This document shows positions 43,435-55,129 of a DNA stretch of 64,000 nt, piece after piece (within the stretch, counting starts at the first letter, position 1; each line of letters opens with the position of its first letter). The stretch is from assembly GCA_949128115.1 (NCBI GenBank), contig OX421968.1, positions 3,596,001 to 3,660,000 of the forward strand, written 5' to 3'. The DNA comes from Anaspis maculata. Lineage: Eukaryota; Arthropoda; Insecta; Coleoptera; Scraptiidae. The position numbers were made by a program, and so were the translations under genes. The notes under the pieces are model-generated. The model worked only from the letters and a program-made list of their open reading frames with translations, had not been told where the DNA came from and ran no database searches.

Positions 43435-44306
43435 ATAACCCAAACATAAGGTTTTTCTCGTTCTATTACTATTTTTCTCATTCTCCGCCAGACAGCACTA
43501 GGATCACATTAGTTTTACTTTCCCGGCCCCCATACCAAGATGGAAGAAAAAGTATTATGATTGTGCGGAAAAAATTGAGATTTTGAGGGATATATCAATT
43601 TGAGATCCCTTAAGACGATTCAGACCATTTCCAGAATGATGTCTGTCTGTCTGTCTGTGTGTTTGTAATCTTCCACGATGGCTGCCGAACCGTTGATCCC
43701 ATCGACTTGAAATTTAGTATGCAGACATGGTTTTGCTGTCGAATGACCAGATTAGTTTTTGGCTGTCGTCTGTCAAGCGGAAGTGTTACTATCAAAAAAG
43801 GACAAAAGCTATGTTCCACGGAACTTGACTTGCAAAATGTCATCTGAAAGCCCTGCAAAAACTATAAATCAGTTTCAGAATAGTTCAAAGTATTTCTTCA
43901 TCTGTCATCTGTCAAATAAATTTTATTACTTGGAAAAAGATCTGAGGCTTTCCCGAAGAATTCAAATTTTCGTGGCAAAATTTTCAATACAGGTTTCCTC
44001 AAAAGAGAGATGGAGAATCCGCGATTCCGCGCAGCTGTTTTCGGCACGTTCTGCGCACCGTGTGCCATGAGTGATCGCGCCATTTGTATTTACATTGCTC
44101 CGCCGTGTTGAAAGTGCGTTTTATTTTTTGAATTTTGAAGCCAACCACGCTGGGAAAGTCGCTAAAAAATATAACGAACTTCTCAATGAATATTGCAAAT
44201 GAATATTCCGCAAAGAATATTTTGCCAGGGAGGCATTTGATGCGCGTATACAACTATTTTTGTAATGGATATATCAACGTTATATGGACGTGCGCAGAAA
44301 GCACAG
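43435..44306. other. Intergenic region with a (GTCT)n tract
   Basis: A (GTCT)n/(GT)n tract lies at 43641-43664. The following sequence (43670-43860) is open on both strands but shows no domain. No gene is supported. Confidence 0.4.
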
Positions 44307-44485
44307 GGCCGCTATTCTTGAATCGTGTAAGAAAAGTCCCTGGGAGTTATATATAATCCGTACTACACTTCTGTAGCGAAAGTTGCCTAAAAATCACGAT
44401 TTTAGGCAACATTCGCTACATCAGTGTACTGCGGAATGTATTTCACTCTCAGGGACTTCTCTCACACGATTCAAGAATAGCGGCC
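44307..44485 (+). repeat. Palindromic repeat A, copy 2 (complete, 179 bp)
   Basis: Termini GGCCGCTATTCTTGAATCGT and its complement ending at 44485, with CAG on both sides (44304-44306 and 44486-44488). Internally GTAGCGAAAGTTGCCTAAAA pairs with the complementary block ending GCTAC, so two nested hairpins form. This is the best-preserved of five copies. Confidence 0.8.
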
Positions 44486-44858
44486 CAGGTAAATGCGTGT
44501 CCCATGTCCCACTTTTAATATTTTCCATGATGTATTATGGCCATCACTATAAATTTGAAGTGTTTGATGCAAAAATGTGGCCAAGTGTACCCTTGAATTA
44601 ATGATACTTGATGAACTAAGCAGGAAGCTCCCTACTAACTATTATAAAGCTGGATTCATAGTTTCAGTAAGTTAAGAAATAAGAAATAACAGTAAGAAGT
44701 AAGGTAAGCAGTAAGCGTTGAGCAGTATGAAATGATTCAGAGTTTGCAAAAAGTAAGAAATAGGCATGCGCAATAGTTGACGTAGTTGACACCATAATAT
44801 GACAGCTCAGCTGTTCACTTGACAGTCCGAGTCCACTTTTTCTCTGTTTTGAGCACAG

Positions 44859-45041
44859 GGCCGCTATTCTTGAATCGTATGAGAAAAGTCCCTGGGAGTT
44901 TTATATAATCCGTAATCCGTACTACAATTATGTAGCGAAAGTTGCCTAAAAACCACGATTTTAGGCAACATTCGCTACATCAGTGTACTGCGGAATGTAT
45001 TTTACTCCAAGGGACTTTTCTCGCACGATCCAAGAATAGCG
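44859..45041 (+). repeat. Palindromic repeat A, copy 3
   Basis: Same termini and hairpin as copy 2; the last three bases of the right terminus (GCC) are missing. It is nested in repeat C. Confidence 0.75.
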
Positions 45042-45283
45042 TTGTTTTTACCACGAGTGTTATCCGAAATTTTGATAATGGATTTGATAGATGACGACGA
45101 AGCTGCAGCTATTGTGGGAATTTTACTAGGGTGTTCTGTTTTGACAAATAAAAATAAGCAACGGAGACCGAGACGATTCAAAACACGAGTCATTAATAGA
45201 AAAAGGCCTTGAAAATTCACCACGGAGTGCACACGAACCCGTACGATATGGCACGATGCTATACGATCAGTAAGCAATAAGCT

Positions 45284-45690
45284 TTGGCCTTGTTTACGCG
45301 AGGTTTAAAACTGGTATTAAGGTCCGTAACATCAATGTTATCGTCCGCATAAACACCTCTAAACGCAAGTTTCGCAACAGCTGTTAAGCTTAGCTAAATG
45401 TGATTGTAAATTGCATTTAGTAAGCAAACAAGTGTTGGCAATCGCACGTAAACGCCAATGCCCATCCGCAGTACACTGATGTAGCGAATGTTGCCTAAAA
45501 TCGTGGTTTCTAGGCAACTTTCACTACAGAAGTGTACTGCGGAATGTATTTTACTGCCAGGGACTTTTCTCACACGATTCAAGAATAGCGGCCTAGGTTA
45601 AGGGGCTGTCGGCTGTCATTTTGGTCGGCGCGCGTAAACACTCCTAACTAACCACTGTTAAAATCTGCTAAGCCTCGCGTAAACAAGCTC
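45284..45690 (-). mobile_element. Repeat B, copy 1 (about 400 bp), inserted into repeat C
   Basis: The termini CTTGTTTACGCGAGG (45289) and CCTCGCGTAAACAAG (ending 45688) are inverted. It contains repeat A copy 4 (45466-45593). Uninterrupted repeat C sequence at about 46235 (CAGTAAGCAATAAGCAGTAA) shows the site without the insertion. Confidence 0.7.
45466..45593 (-). repeat. Palindromic repeat A, copy 4 (128 bp, truncated)
   Basis: It ends with the complete terminus GAATAGCGGCC and is truncated at CCGCAGTACACTGATGTAGC. The truncation point is the same as in copy 5, so the truncation predates duplication of repeat B. Confidence 0.75.
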
Positions 45691-45862
45691 AGTAAGAAAT
45701 GGAATTGGACCATGTCCCTAATTCTTATTTCATACTGCTAACGCTTACTGCATACCTTACTGCCACTATGAATGGTGATATTGTTTTGCGCATGTTTATT
45801 TTCCTTACTTCTTACGGTTACTTCTTATTTCTTAACTTACTGCAACTATGAATCCAGCTTTA

Positions 45863-46179
45863 TACTGAAAAAAAATTTTTGATTGGAATGGAAACTACAT
45901 TGAAAAATAATTTACCCGTGTTTTTTTATTCACTCAAAAACCGTATCGTTTGGGCGTAATAAATAAATAACATCAACTAGTTCTGACGTCACAGCGAGTC
46001 ACCGCCTATACTGCCTGTGTAAATGACGTCAGAAATAGGCAGAATATAGGAATTTCGTTTATTTAGTGCGGTCAAACGATACGATTTTTGGCTAAAAAAA
46101 AAATACGGGTCAGTTATTTTTCCATATAGTTTCTGTTTCCATCGAAAACAAAATATTTTTTAAAAAGTATAACACTCCA
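45863..46179. other. Spacer between repeat C copies
   Basis: It holds an inverted pair: TTGGAATGG...CCGTATCGTTTGGGCG (about 45888-45955) against AACGATACGATTTTTGG...TTTCCATCG (about 46074-46142), a further small foldback of about 270 bp. No gene. Confidence 0.45.
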
Positions 46180-46690
46180 TTTCAAAATTCACCGAGGAGT
46201 GCACACGAACCCGCACGATGCTATACGATCAGTAAGCAATAAGCAGTAAGAAATGGAATTGGACCATTCCTTAATTCTTATTCCATACTGCTAACGCTTA
46301 CTGCATACCTTACTGCCACTATGAATGGTGATATTGTTTTGCGCATATTTATTTCCCTTACTTCTTACTGTTACTTCTTATTTCTTAACTTACTGAAACT
46401 ATGAATCCAGCTTAACATTTTGAAGCAATACCTTAAAGCTGGATTCATAGTTGTAGTAAGTTAAGAAATAAGAAGTAACAGTAAGAAGTAAGGGAAATAA
46501 ACATGCGCAAAACAATATCACCATTCATAGTGGCAGTAAGGTATGCAGTAAGCGTTAGCAGTATGAAATAAGAATTAAGGAAATGGTCCAATTCCATTTC
46601 TTACTGCTTATTGCTTACTGATCGTATCAGAGAATAGCGATCGTATAGCATCGTGCCATATCGTGCGGGTTCGTGTGCACTCCTTGGTGA
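46180..46690. repeat. Head-to-head pair of short repeat C copies
   Basis: Two inverted copies (about 46190-46425 and 46436-46690) each run from the CCAGCTTTAA-type terminus at the centre to TTCACCGAGGAGTGCACACG at the outer end. Both lack the repeat B insertion and so act as empty sites for it. Confidence 0.65.
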
Positions 46691-46854
46691 ATTTTGAAAT
46701 TCTGTTGGTACCTACGACTGACTTTGACGGTTGACGGAGCCCGAGTCTAAAGGTGGGTTCAGTCAGCTTGGTTTTAGTTTTAGTCGTAGTCGTTGTCGTA
46801 AATTTGAAAGTAGAAAGCACGCGTCATATGCGCGGCGTTCATACAGAGTTTTAG

Positions 46855-47263
46855 AGCTTGTTTACGCGAGGCTTAGCAGATATTTTAACAGTGGTTAGTT
46901 AGGAGTGTTTACGCGCGCCGACCAAAATGACAGCCGACAGCCTCTTAACCTAGGCCGCTATTCTTGAATCGTGTGAGAAAAGTCCCTGGCAGTAAAATAC
47001 ATTCCGCAGTACACTTCTGTAATGAAAGTTGCCTAAAAACCACGATTTTAGGCAACATTCGCTACATCAGTGTACTGCGGATGGGCATGGGCGTTTTCGT
47101 GCGATTGCCAACACTTGTTTGCTTACTAAATGCAATTAAAAATCACATTTAGCTAAGCTTAACAGCTGTTGCGAAACTTGCGTTTAGAAGTGTTTATGCG
47201 GACGATAACATTGATGTTACGGACCTTAACACCAGTTTTAAACCTCGCGTAAACAAGGCCTAT
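46855..47263 (+). mobile_element. Repeat B, copy 2, inserted into repeat D
   Basis: An inverted copy of 45284-45690, over its full length, with the same internal truncated repeat A (46953-47080). Confidence 0.7.
46953..47080 (+). repeat. Palindromic repeat A, copy 5 (128 bp, truncated)
   Basis: Same truncation point as copy 4, and it lies at the same place inside repeat B. Confidence 0.75.
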
Positions 47264-48110
47264 GTTTTAATTTTAGTCGTAAGAATTCCGAACTTTGTCG
47301 TATGATGCCGACTTGCAGGTTGCGTAATTACCGGTATAAGGTATGAGCATGGATGGTGATGGTAATGGGTTGTATGTATCAATAAAAAAATAGCATAAGC
47401 ATTTGCTTCGATTTCAGAGGAGTTGTACTCCTCATAAATGTAACCAAATACTTATTTATGCTTATTTTTTTACGAGTTTTTATATTAATACTACCCATTA
47501 TGAACACGGACCGTATGAAGATAAAGGTTCGCGCAGTATCATTCGAGCTCCTATTGGTCAATCCACGTTTCCCGAAAGGCTTCTGCGCATACCTGTGAAA
47601 GTAGGACGTTGCCATATCTATATCACGACAACAAGTTGACAACACTGTAATACGGTGTGCGTGTGTAATGTCACGCAAATTCCAGCTGACAGCGCTTGAC
47701 GTCGATTTGACGTTTCGACAGATCTAACCAAATAACGCTCTTGTTTCGTCGATCGCCTTGCAGCTCGTTGTGTTTCGTATCACCTGAATTTTTTCTGCGT
47801 CTTTCTGCCATACGGCACGTAACATTTCATTCTGAACAATATTAAATGTTGAATGGTTAGGAGGTTATGTTTGTTGTTTGTTTACATTTTGATTATTGAT
47901 TGACAGTTGCCATTGACAGTGACACTTCGTGCGTCAAAATTGAAATTACCGCGCTCTGCAGTTATGCGTTCTCATATGTGTGCGCTGAAGTGAGGTACGT
48001 GATGGTAAACGTGGATTCTTGCAACTAAATCTTGCTGTATGAACGCTCTTCTCTGTTACGACAACGACTAAAACTAAAACACCGACTAAATAAGCTGACT
48101 GAACGCACCT

Positions 48111-48649
48111 TAACCTAACCCATAAATTCTAAAATGAATTATTCGTGGTCATTCATTAGTCAAATCGCACGTGGTGGTGGTCGAAGTGCATCGCGATGGT
48201 ACAAGAACAAGAAGCCAAGAAACAAGACTCGGACTGTTAAGTGAACAGCTGAGCTGTCATATTATGGTGTCAACAACGTCAACTATTGCGCATGCCTATT
48301 TCTTACTTTTTGCAAACTCTGAATCATTTCATACTGCTTAACGCTCCATACTCTAGAAAAGAGATGTCCACCAAGATTTGACTTGGAAAATGCGCAGTAG
48401 GTTCGGTCGGTCCTTTCTTTCTTTCGCATTGAGTACGATCATTCGTCTCACTCTTCAGCTCAGCGAAGGTTACTGTTGTATGTTGTGTTGCCTATTATTA
48501 TTGCCTAAATTCGAAAGTAAAATGAGTAGGTACCTAGGTGCATACTGCATCTAATTAGATTACGTTGTTGTCGAGTGTTATAACGGTCAATTAGAACACC
48601 AAAATTGCAATAGTGACTTTGTGAATATCTGGAATAGCGTTTGACTGAT
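48111..48649. other. Spacer with an inverted repeat C end
   Basis: 48228-48345 is the complement of 44650-44834 (for instance GACTCGGACTG, then AGCTGAGCTGTCATATTATG). It makes the ends of the 44.6-48.3 kb block inverted over about 120 bp. No gene. Confidence 0.5.
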
Positions 48650-48936
48650 CTAAAGTGCTCGCCAATTGAAATGGTCCACCTAAAAAATTTAGTCACATTC
48701 AAAGTGACAACTCTTGAATGAATAAACTATTTTGAATCGTTTTATGTTTTCTGATTAGCTCACGGATTGGATTACAACATGTCATGGGCCGTTTTTGGTA
48801 CAGGTGTTTCGTATCAATTATACTCAATCAGGTACTGCAAAAATCTAAAAGTTTGAACTGGTCCCGTTTCACAAAAAATTGTTTTTTGTTTCTTCCAAGT
48901 GTTTTAGGAAATATGTTGTTCCTATACCTTGAGGTA

Positions 48937-49871
48937 AAGGGTTTTTCAATTAGGACGGGTCGATGTTGAAATGGAATAAAACAAGCTGTGTGTGAGATAT
49001 TAACGATTTTTATGTTTTATTTGAAAGGCCCATGTATGCCATTATGTATGGAATATAACGTCGTTTAAATGTCCGCCGCGGCTTCTCACGGTGGGACGGA
49101 TCCCAGTGGTTCAATTTTTAATTACTCTGTCGCATAGATCCGGCTGAATTTGAGCGGTGGCATCGATTATGTTGGCTTTAAAAGCAACGGTCGATTGCGG
49201 CCTATCGGCATAGACCTGCGACTTCAGGAAACCCCACAAAAAAAAGTCTAGCGGGGTCAAATCGCACGATCTTGGTGGCCAATTCACATCACCTTTGCGA
49301 GAGATAACCATACCCTCAAATCGTTCATGCAGAATGTCTATCGTGGCGTCTGCTGTGTGGCACGTAGCCGATTTAATTTAAGTTGGTGGGTCAGTTGGAT
49401 CATGTACGGGTATTTGCCCAAGTTTCGACGCAAAATTCTTCAAGTTGAGGTCTGCGACAAGCCGAGTTCTTGTGCACGGCAAGAAATTGACTGCCTCGAG
49501 TTCTCCTGTAGACTTTCAAGGACCGCGGCGATGTTCTCGGCCGACCTGGCGTTGTTTTGACGTACGGGTATTGGTTTATTGTTCACCAGACAGGTTGTCT
49601 CGAATTTGGCCACCAAACGTTGGAGAGTAGACTTTGAAGGGACACCGCGTCTGCCGTAAAATGGGCGCAACGCGCGCAACGTTTGAACAGACGAACACTT
49701 TCATTTTGATAGTAAAGTTTTATCATTTGGGCATGCTGCTCAAACGTGTAACTTGCCATGATGATTTGGCATCAGTGACAGAATAATAAACATCATATTA
49801 GACAGACGCCACCAAAAAGCCATGGCCGCCTCAGGCTCCCAAAATCGACCCGTCCCAATTGAAAAACCCTT
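48937..49871 (-). mobile_element. 935-bp mariner-like element with TA target duplication
   Basis: The termini AAGGGTTTTTCAATTAGGAC (48937) and its near-perfect complement ending at 49871 are flanked by TA at 48935-48936 and 49872-49873. It carries a broken, internally deleted transposase on the minus strand. Confidence 0.82.
49111..49759 (-). pseudogene. Mariner-like transposase pseudogene
   Basis: The minus-strand start codon lies at 49759 (MASYTFEQHAQMIKLYYQNE). A frameshift near 49690 is followed by the helix-turn-helix part (FYGRRGVPSKSTLQRLVAKF, ENIAAVLESLQENSRQSISC, AQELGLSQTS). After stops and a large deletion, the C-terminal end with the third catalytic Asp follows (NWPPRSCDLTPLDFFLWGFL). 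The regions with the first and second catalytic Asp are missing, so it cannot be active. Confidence 0.75.
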
Positions 49872-51075
49872 TAGTTTTAAAAATGTTGAGTCTTATCTCG
49901 TCAAATTACACAGTGATCTCAAAAATGCAACCTTCTGGTTTGGCATTAATATCTGTTCAAATTGTTGGTCGATTTTGGAAAATAAGGACTCTTGTTGAAG
50001 CTTAAGACTCAGATGAGAAGGTTCGAGGATCGGAACTGACTGGAGACAAAAATTTTGAAAAAGCGAAGGAATCAAAAGTGACCCAAATATGAAGTACCCT
50101 AGAAATCAGGTTCAGGGAAAGAACTGCATAAGAATCAACTTGCCTTCAAACAGACTTTTATTTCCGAACATTTTGAGGTATTTTCCGATTTTAAGTGATG
50201 AAAATTGTCGATGCGGGACCCATTTTACAAATTCACTTTTCAGAAGATAATATCGAACCTTCCTCGATTGAAAATGCATGTAACCTAGGTTACCTTCTTA
50301 TTGTCGAATATTTCCTTCACATTTAAAGAGATAGGCACCAGTTCTGATCTTCGTAACCCAGGTTACGTCTATTTTAAGGTGAAAAACGTCCAGTATTCTT
50401 CGTAGGAAGCATCCATTTCTGATTTGGATTCATTGCCACAATTTTTGCTCCATACAAATGGGAAACACCTTGAAATGTTCAGAAAGGATGGTTAGTTTGA
50501 AGACAAGTTGTTATTTGTTTAATACCTTCCCTAAACCGGATCTCTAGCAAGTTTGTCATTTGAGTCACTTTTGATTCAATCTCTTTCTCAGAATTTTCAT
50601 CTAAAGTCAGTTCTGATCCTCGATCCTTCTGACCTGAGCCTTTAGCTTCAACAAGAGCCCTCATTTTCGAAAATCGGCCAATAACGGATAAAGTTATTAC
50701 TGCAAAACTAAAAGGTTACATTTTTAAGATCACCCTGTAATTAAAACAGATAGGCAAAACATTTTAGAAACAATTCGAGTTATGGTTATAACAACTCTCC
50801 TGAAACACTTGGAGAAAACCTAAAACTATTTTTTGTGAAATGGGACCTGTTCAAACTTTTCCATTTTTGTGGTACCTGATTGAGGGCCCTGTATAATGAT
50901 TACGAAACACTTGTACCAAAAATAGTCCATGACATGTTGTAGTCCAATACGTGAGCTAATTAGAAAACATAAAACGATTCAAAATAGTTTATTTATTCAA
51001 AAGTTATGACACTTTGAATGTGACTGTATTTTTTGGGTGGACAATTTCAATTGGCGAGCACTTTAGATTGAAATT

Positions 51076-51715
51076 TTTGAAAGTATTCTTGAAACATTTC
51101 AGCTACTTATATTTTTTTTCGTCGAATCAGCCAAAGTGTGCCAAACAATTACGGAATCGCATTTTATAGCATGTTTCATGGTGGCCTCCGAATCTTATAC
51201 ATATCAGATTTTGGAAAAAAGAAATTACAAGCTCTATGAAATTGTGATTGATTGATCTCAAAAATTGATTTCTTTTTTCGAGATTATTTAATCTTCAAGT
51301 TTATTCAATGTTCAGCCACCACCTTGGCCACGACTTTTGGTTAAAGGCGCAAGTTGCGCGCCTTCATGACCTAGTAAAAAATTTATTGTACATATTGTAT
51401 ACATTTTCCTGTCATCTACCACTTCTTAATTTTTTACACTGCCGTACTGGACTGAGGAAATCAATGCTGATATTTGTCAACTCGACATTATGATGAATTG
51501 ATGGTCGAACTTAGAAAAAAAAACAAGTTTGTTGAAGTTCTATGGAATGACCCTATTGTCATATTTTATACTATTGTTAATTATTGTAGGTGTTAAGAAA
51601 ACAAAAGAACCTACCTGGGGCTGTTTCTTTTCAAATTATTCAACAAGCTTTTGTGCTTCTATATACGTTGTTTTTATTATACTGACTGACCACCAGGCCA
51701 GTCGAGCCCCGTTTA
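51076..51715. other. Intergenic region, TE debris
   Basis: At 51125-51210 the wording AGTGTGCCAAACAATTACGG, then ATTTTATAGCATG, echoes the unit inside the palindromes at 3607-5769 and 37638-40251, suggesting a fragment of the same family. No gene. Confidence 0.4.
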
Positions 51716-52188
51716 ACACGTTCACTGCCACGCTGGTCCGATGGACCCAGCATCGATTTTCGTTACCCGGCCACACTGGTCTGGTCCCATGGGACCAGGG
51801 ACCAGCATTCTTTGTGGCCCGGTGTGTCCGTTCCGTATAGACCTTCTCATATAGGCGGTTCCTTTTTACTCGCAGCTCGTGCGCAGGTCTTCCCATAGAC
51901 TAAACTCACTAGTTCAATTGGCTGTTTAACCGGGAACGCGTTATCGATCGGGCTGGCTAGGGTTGGGGTTGGCGACGGCGCCAATATAGGTGAACCTGCG
52001 CCCCGAGGACCCCAGGTAAATGAGAATGGCTATACGGCGCTGGTCCAACTGAGACGGTCGCTGTGCATTACATGGGACCAGCACGGATGTAGGTACCTCT
52101 CACAGAAGTACCTCGACAGTCAGTATTGTTTTTTTGAGCGGCTTGGGGAGACTTTTTTCAAAAATATGCTTGGCAGTGAACGTGTCAA
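51716..52188. mobile_element. Element with ACGTTCACTGCCA termini containing a repeat R fragment
   Basis: The left end ACACGTTCACTGCCACGCTG (51717) and the right end TTGGCAGTGAACGTGT (52172-52187) are inverted. TTAA precedes the left end but not the right end, so a piggyBac relation is possible but unproven. GGTCCGATGGACC and GGTCCCATGGGACC hairpins lie inside. Repeat R (short copy) occupies about 51840-51965. Confidence 0.5.
51840..51965 (+). repeat. Dispersed repeat R, short copy
   Basis: It matches the two ends of 30540-31110 directly joined, from CTCGCAGCTCGTGCGCAGGT to TTATCGATCGGGCTGG. Confidence 0.6.
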
Positions 52189-53939
52189 GAGAACAAAAAA
52201 AAAACTGAAGAAAATGCTAATGTAGGTCAAATGTTTCACTTTCCTCTGGTGTCCGTGCTAAAAGTAGGCAACTAGATATACACTAAAGCGTTACGTGTTG
52301 TGTGTTGACTATAAAGTTTTTTGTCGATATCGATTCCTGGCTTGATCTGGAAGAGTTTTGTCCATCATCCGTATTGATAGGTATTATAATAGGTATTCAA
52401 CGTTCAATTGTGTATTTCGTTGCAATTATGGTGGATTCAAATGCATTCCAAATTCAACAGTGTACATTCTATTATTTAGGTGTAGGAAACGTTTCAAATT
52501 TCGCGCCACGCAGTATGTTGTAAAACTAATCACGCTGTGCGATTCAAAATAATTATTTAAGATTGTCTCAAAACCCTCCACTGATTTGCAGATCAGACTT
52601 CATCTAGAATTTAGGTGATGTTTACCAAACAAACAAAAGATGCTCGAAAAGATGCCATCATAAACGGCGCCGCTCATGACGGCTGTTTCAATTGTGACGA
52701 AGAAAGGACATCACCTTAATTCATTCTCGACCGTTGTTGCCTTCTCTATTTCGGAAGAAACGGTCCCAAATCCCAAATCAAATCTTCAGTTTAGTGTTTG
52801 CAAACGTAAACATGGCGATTGGCGCTCTCCTGGGCTCCTGATCCTGTCAAATATGCTGTCAAACATCTATACGTCAAATGTCAAACCAATGTTGCCAACT
52901 GCCTACAAAAAATGACAGTTGTACGTACACAATCAGAACAAATGGATAGCAGTGAAAATTGGGAAATGGAAATTAGCAAATTTCGACAGCATCAGGAAAC
53001 TGGGAATTGGTAAAGCGATGCGGCAACAATAAAAATTTTGATTGGGCGATCTGGCCTGTCATTGTCATGGCTGCCTGATAAAAGTGAGAAATAAAACGGC
53101 TATGTTGGAAGAAGGGTTTCGAAGGCAATTCCTCCCAAGATAGAGAAGCCAGCGGCCAAGAAGGAATGCTGTTATCATTGAAAAAATCGTCATGAGCGAC
53201 CCTGTCTGTGGTGAGGGTAGTTTCCAGGCACTTTTATTCCTGTGGTGAAGATGACCTAAATTCTAGGTGGACCTAAATTCTACTGCTCCACAGTCGGCGG
53301 CAGCGTAAGGTCTTCGTCCTTCGATATTATGCAGAGCCAGCTTCGAAAGGCAAGACAGTAGACAGTTTCGAATTGGAACTATCATCAACCCACGTGGCTG
53401 AACTCAGGACGATGCCTGAGTAACAAAATCGGAGTGACTAATGATTACTGCTGCGCTGCAATCAACATCTGCAGTTGTGAACTAGAAATGACGGCTTTTC
53501 TACTAGTTCTCGATTCTCATGGTGGAGAACTGGAGCATGTCATTGTTCAGAAATCAATTGGACTCGGCTCACAGTAACGTTATTGCTCTGTGCACAATAC
53601 CAAATGACTGCTGCTCATCACAGTCGTTCTGGGCCACTCGATCAAACAAATGTTGATCAAAGAAATAGAATCACACAATTTAGTTTGCCAACTAGTTCAT
53701 TTTCAAATGTAGATATAAATGTATCAATAACGAAAGGTATGAGGAAACTGCATATTTTATTTGAAGCATATCCCTTTGACATAACCATTAAACGGGGACA
53801 TGCAGTTGCAAAAGAGACTCAAGAACTGTAAAAATCAAGCTTTGATGCTTTGTTAGCCGTGGTGATAGTGATTTGTAGTTGAATAAAGCCTGTGAAATAA
53901 ATACCTACCTAATACCTTGGCTGTCAAATATTACTGCGT

Positions 53940-54180
53940 CGGATAGGCAACCAAAAATACGCGGTGCCAAGAACATCGGTATCTCGTTGCACTCCTGTTA
54001 TCCTAATGAGAAGTGCACATTCGCCAACAACTTTTGGACCATTTCGGGCATATGTGCCAGTGGTGTTATGAGTTGGAAGAGGTGAAAGTGAAAACCGCGA
54101 GCCGTGTCGGGCGAAGAAAACGGCTTGGAACAGCCTCTGGGTCATTAGGAAAGCAGAAGCTTTAGAGAGGGTGCTGATGC
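53940..54180 (+). repeat. Direct repeat, copy 1
   Basis: It starts at GATAGGCAACCAA and shares most of its length with 55130-55365 at visibly reduced identity. It could be a SINE-like repeat or diverged terminal repeats; no TG..CA ends were found. Confidence 0.5.
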
Positions 54181-55129
54181 TCTGACAGGGCAGCCAACGC
54201 AACAGAGATGTTTGAAGTGACAGTTGACAGTTCACCGTTGACGTTTTGATCTGACACTGACGTTTCGGAAATGACACGAAATATTTTGAGGTTAGCTAGA
54301 TCAAGGCCGGTGGATTTTGAATAATGATTGATTATATTTGAACTATTTTAGGGAACTAAGCTGTAGGGATACAATGCCGGCGCCCCATGGCCCGAAGGTA
54401 CGTTGCAAATGGATTGTCTTCACTTTGCGGTGACAAAACGTTGACATTCAACCGCTACCGAAGACAAACTTTTGCGTGATGCTTTGTAACTCTAGGTGGC
54501 CTTTTCCGATCCAACCACACCGGCGAACCTGCAAAGCCCTAACCGCACGCGACAGGCTCTGGCGTTAGGCTTCGTCCTGGCGAAGCAGCTTCCAGACCAG
54601 ACTGATCGGCCTCAGTGTCCCGACAACACTCGAAACCCTCAGGATGCCGCCTAATCCGGCAAGGATGTATAAAACAAAACACAAGGAGCCCTGACTACCT
54701 ACATGATGCACATCTAGGGAGCAAGAACTTACGTGTAACAATTTGGAGCTTGTTCCTTAGTAACCGCTGTAAAACCGAGAAACCCTCCAACCTCCCCAAA
54801 CCCCCAAGCCCGTAGCCGTAGGACTTAGGCTCCTCCCGTCCTGTCATGCCGGTTAAGCCTTGCTGCACGCCTATGCTGGACTCTTGAATGGTAGCGTCGC
54901 TGCTGCCACACTCCGATGATGATATGGTACCGAAGTTGGCTTTCCAACCGTCGACTTCAACCGCACAACTATGTGTCTTGACGCTGTTCTTGCAGGTGGG
55001 TTGATTACAACCATCGACTACCATTTCTAGTGGACACGGTCTAGTTCTAGATGGAAAATCAACTCCCTCCCCTTCCCATTAGTATTTAAAACTCCGTTTG
55101 ACTCCGTTGAAATTTCAAATCGCCCTGAA

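Larger units (their letters stand above)
44646..45862 (+). mobile_element. Repeat C, long copy (1.2 kb) with nested insertions
   Basis: The termini TAAAGCTGGATTCATAGTTT (44646) and ACTATGAATCCAGCTTTA (45846-45862) are inverted. The interior holds repeat A copy 3 (44859-45041) and a repeat B insertion (45284-45690). A short plus-strand frame at 45078-45212 (MDLIDDDEAAAIVGILLGCS, then basic residues) resembles a Harbinger transposase N-terminus, with low confidence. The first ~190 bp recur inverted at 48228-48345. Confidence 0.6.
46751..48110. mobile_element. Repeat D, long element (1.36 kb), TAA target duplication
   Basis: The termini AGGTGGGTTCAGTCAGCTTG (46751) and AAGCTGACTGAACGCACCT (ending 48110) are inverted, flanked by TAA at 46748-46750 and 48111-48113. 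The ends match the 166-bp MITE at 39461-39626. The interior carries repeat B copy 2 (46855-47263). No transposase is recognised; assignment to PIF/Harbinger rests on the 3-bp duplication. Confidence 0.72.
48650..51075. mobile_element. Foldback element (about 1.5 kb before insertion) interrupted by a mariner relic
   Basis: Arms run from ATCTAAAGTGCTCGCC (48653) inward to about 50130, and inverted from about 50510 to GGCGAGCACTTTAGAT (51053-51068). Shared blocks include AAAACATAAAACGATTCAAA (50967) and its complement near 48730. The left arm is cut by the mariner-like element at 48937-49871; the matching place in the right arm (about 50790-50815) is continuous. No transposase of its own is seen. 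Confidence 0.7.

Noticed and set aside
44646..48345. A single 3.7-kb transposon bounded by inverted repeat C ends
   Set aside because: The inverted ends are explained more simply as separate copies of repeat C; the right end lacks the terminal TAAAGCTGGATTC motif.
51716..52188. A piggyBac element
   Set aside because: TTAA is present only at the left end; without duplication at the right end the superfamily call is not supported.
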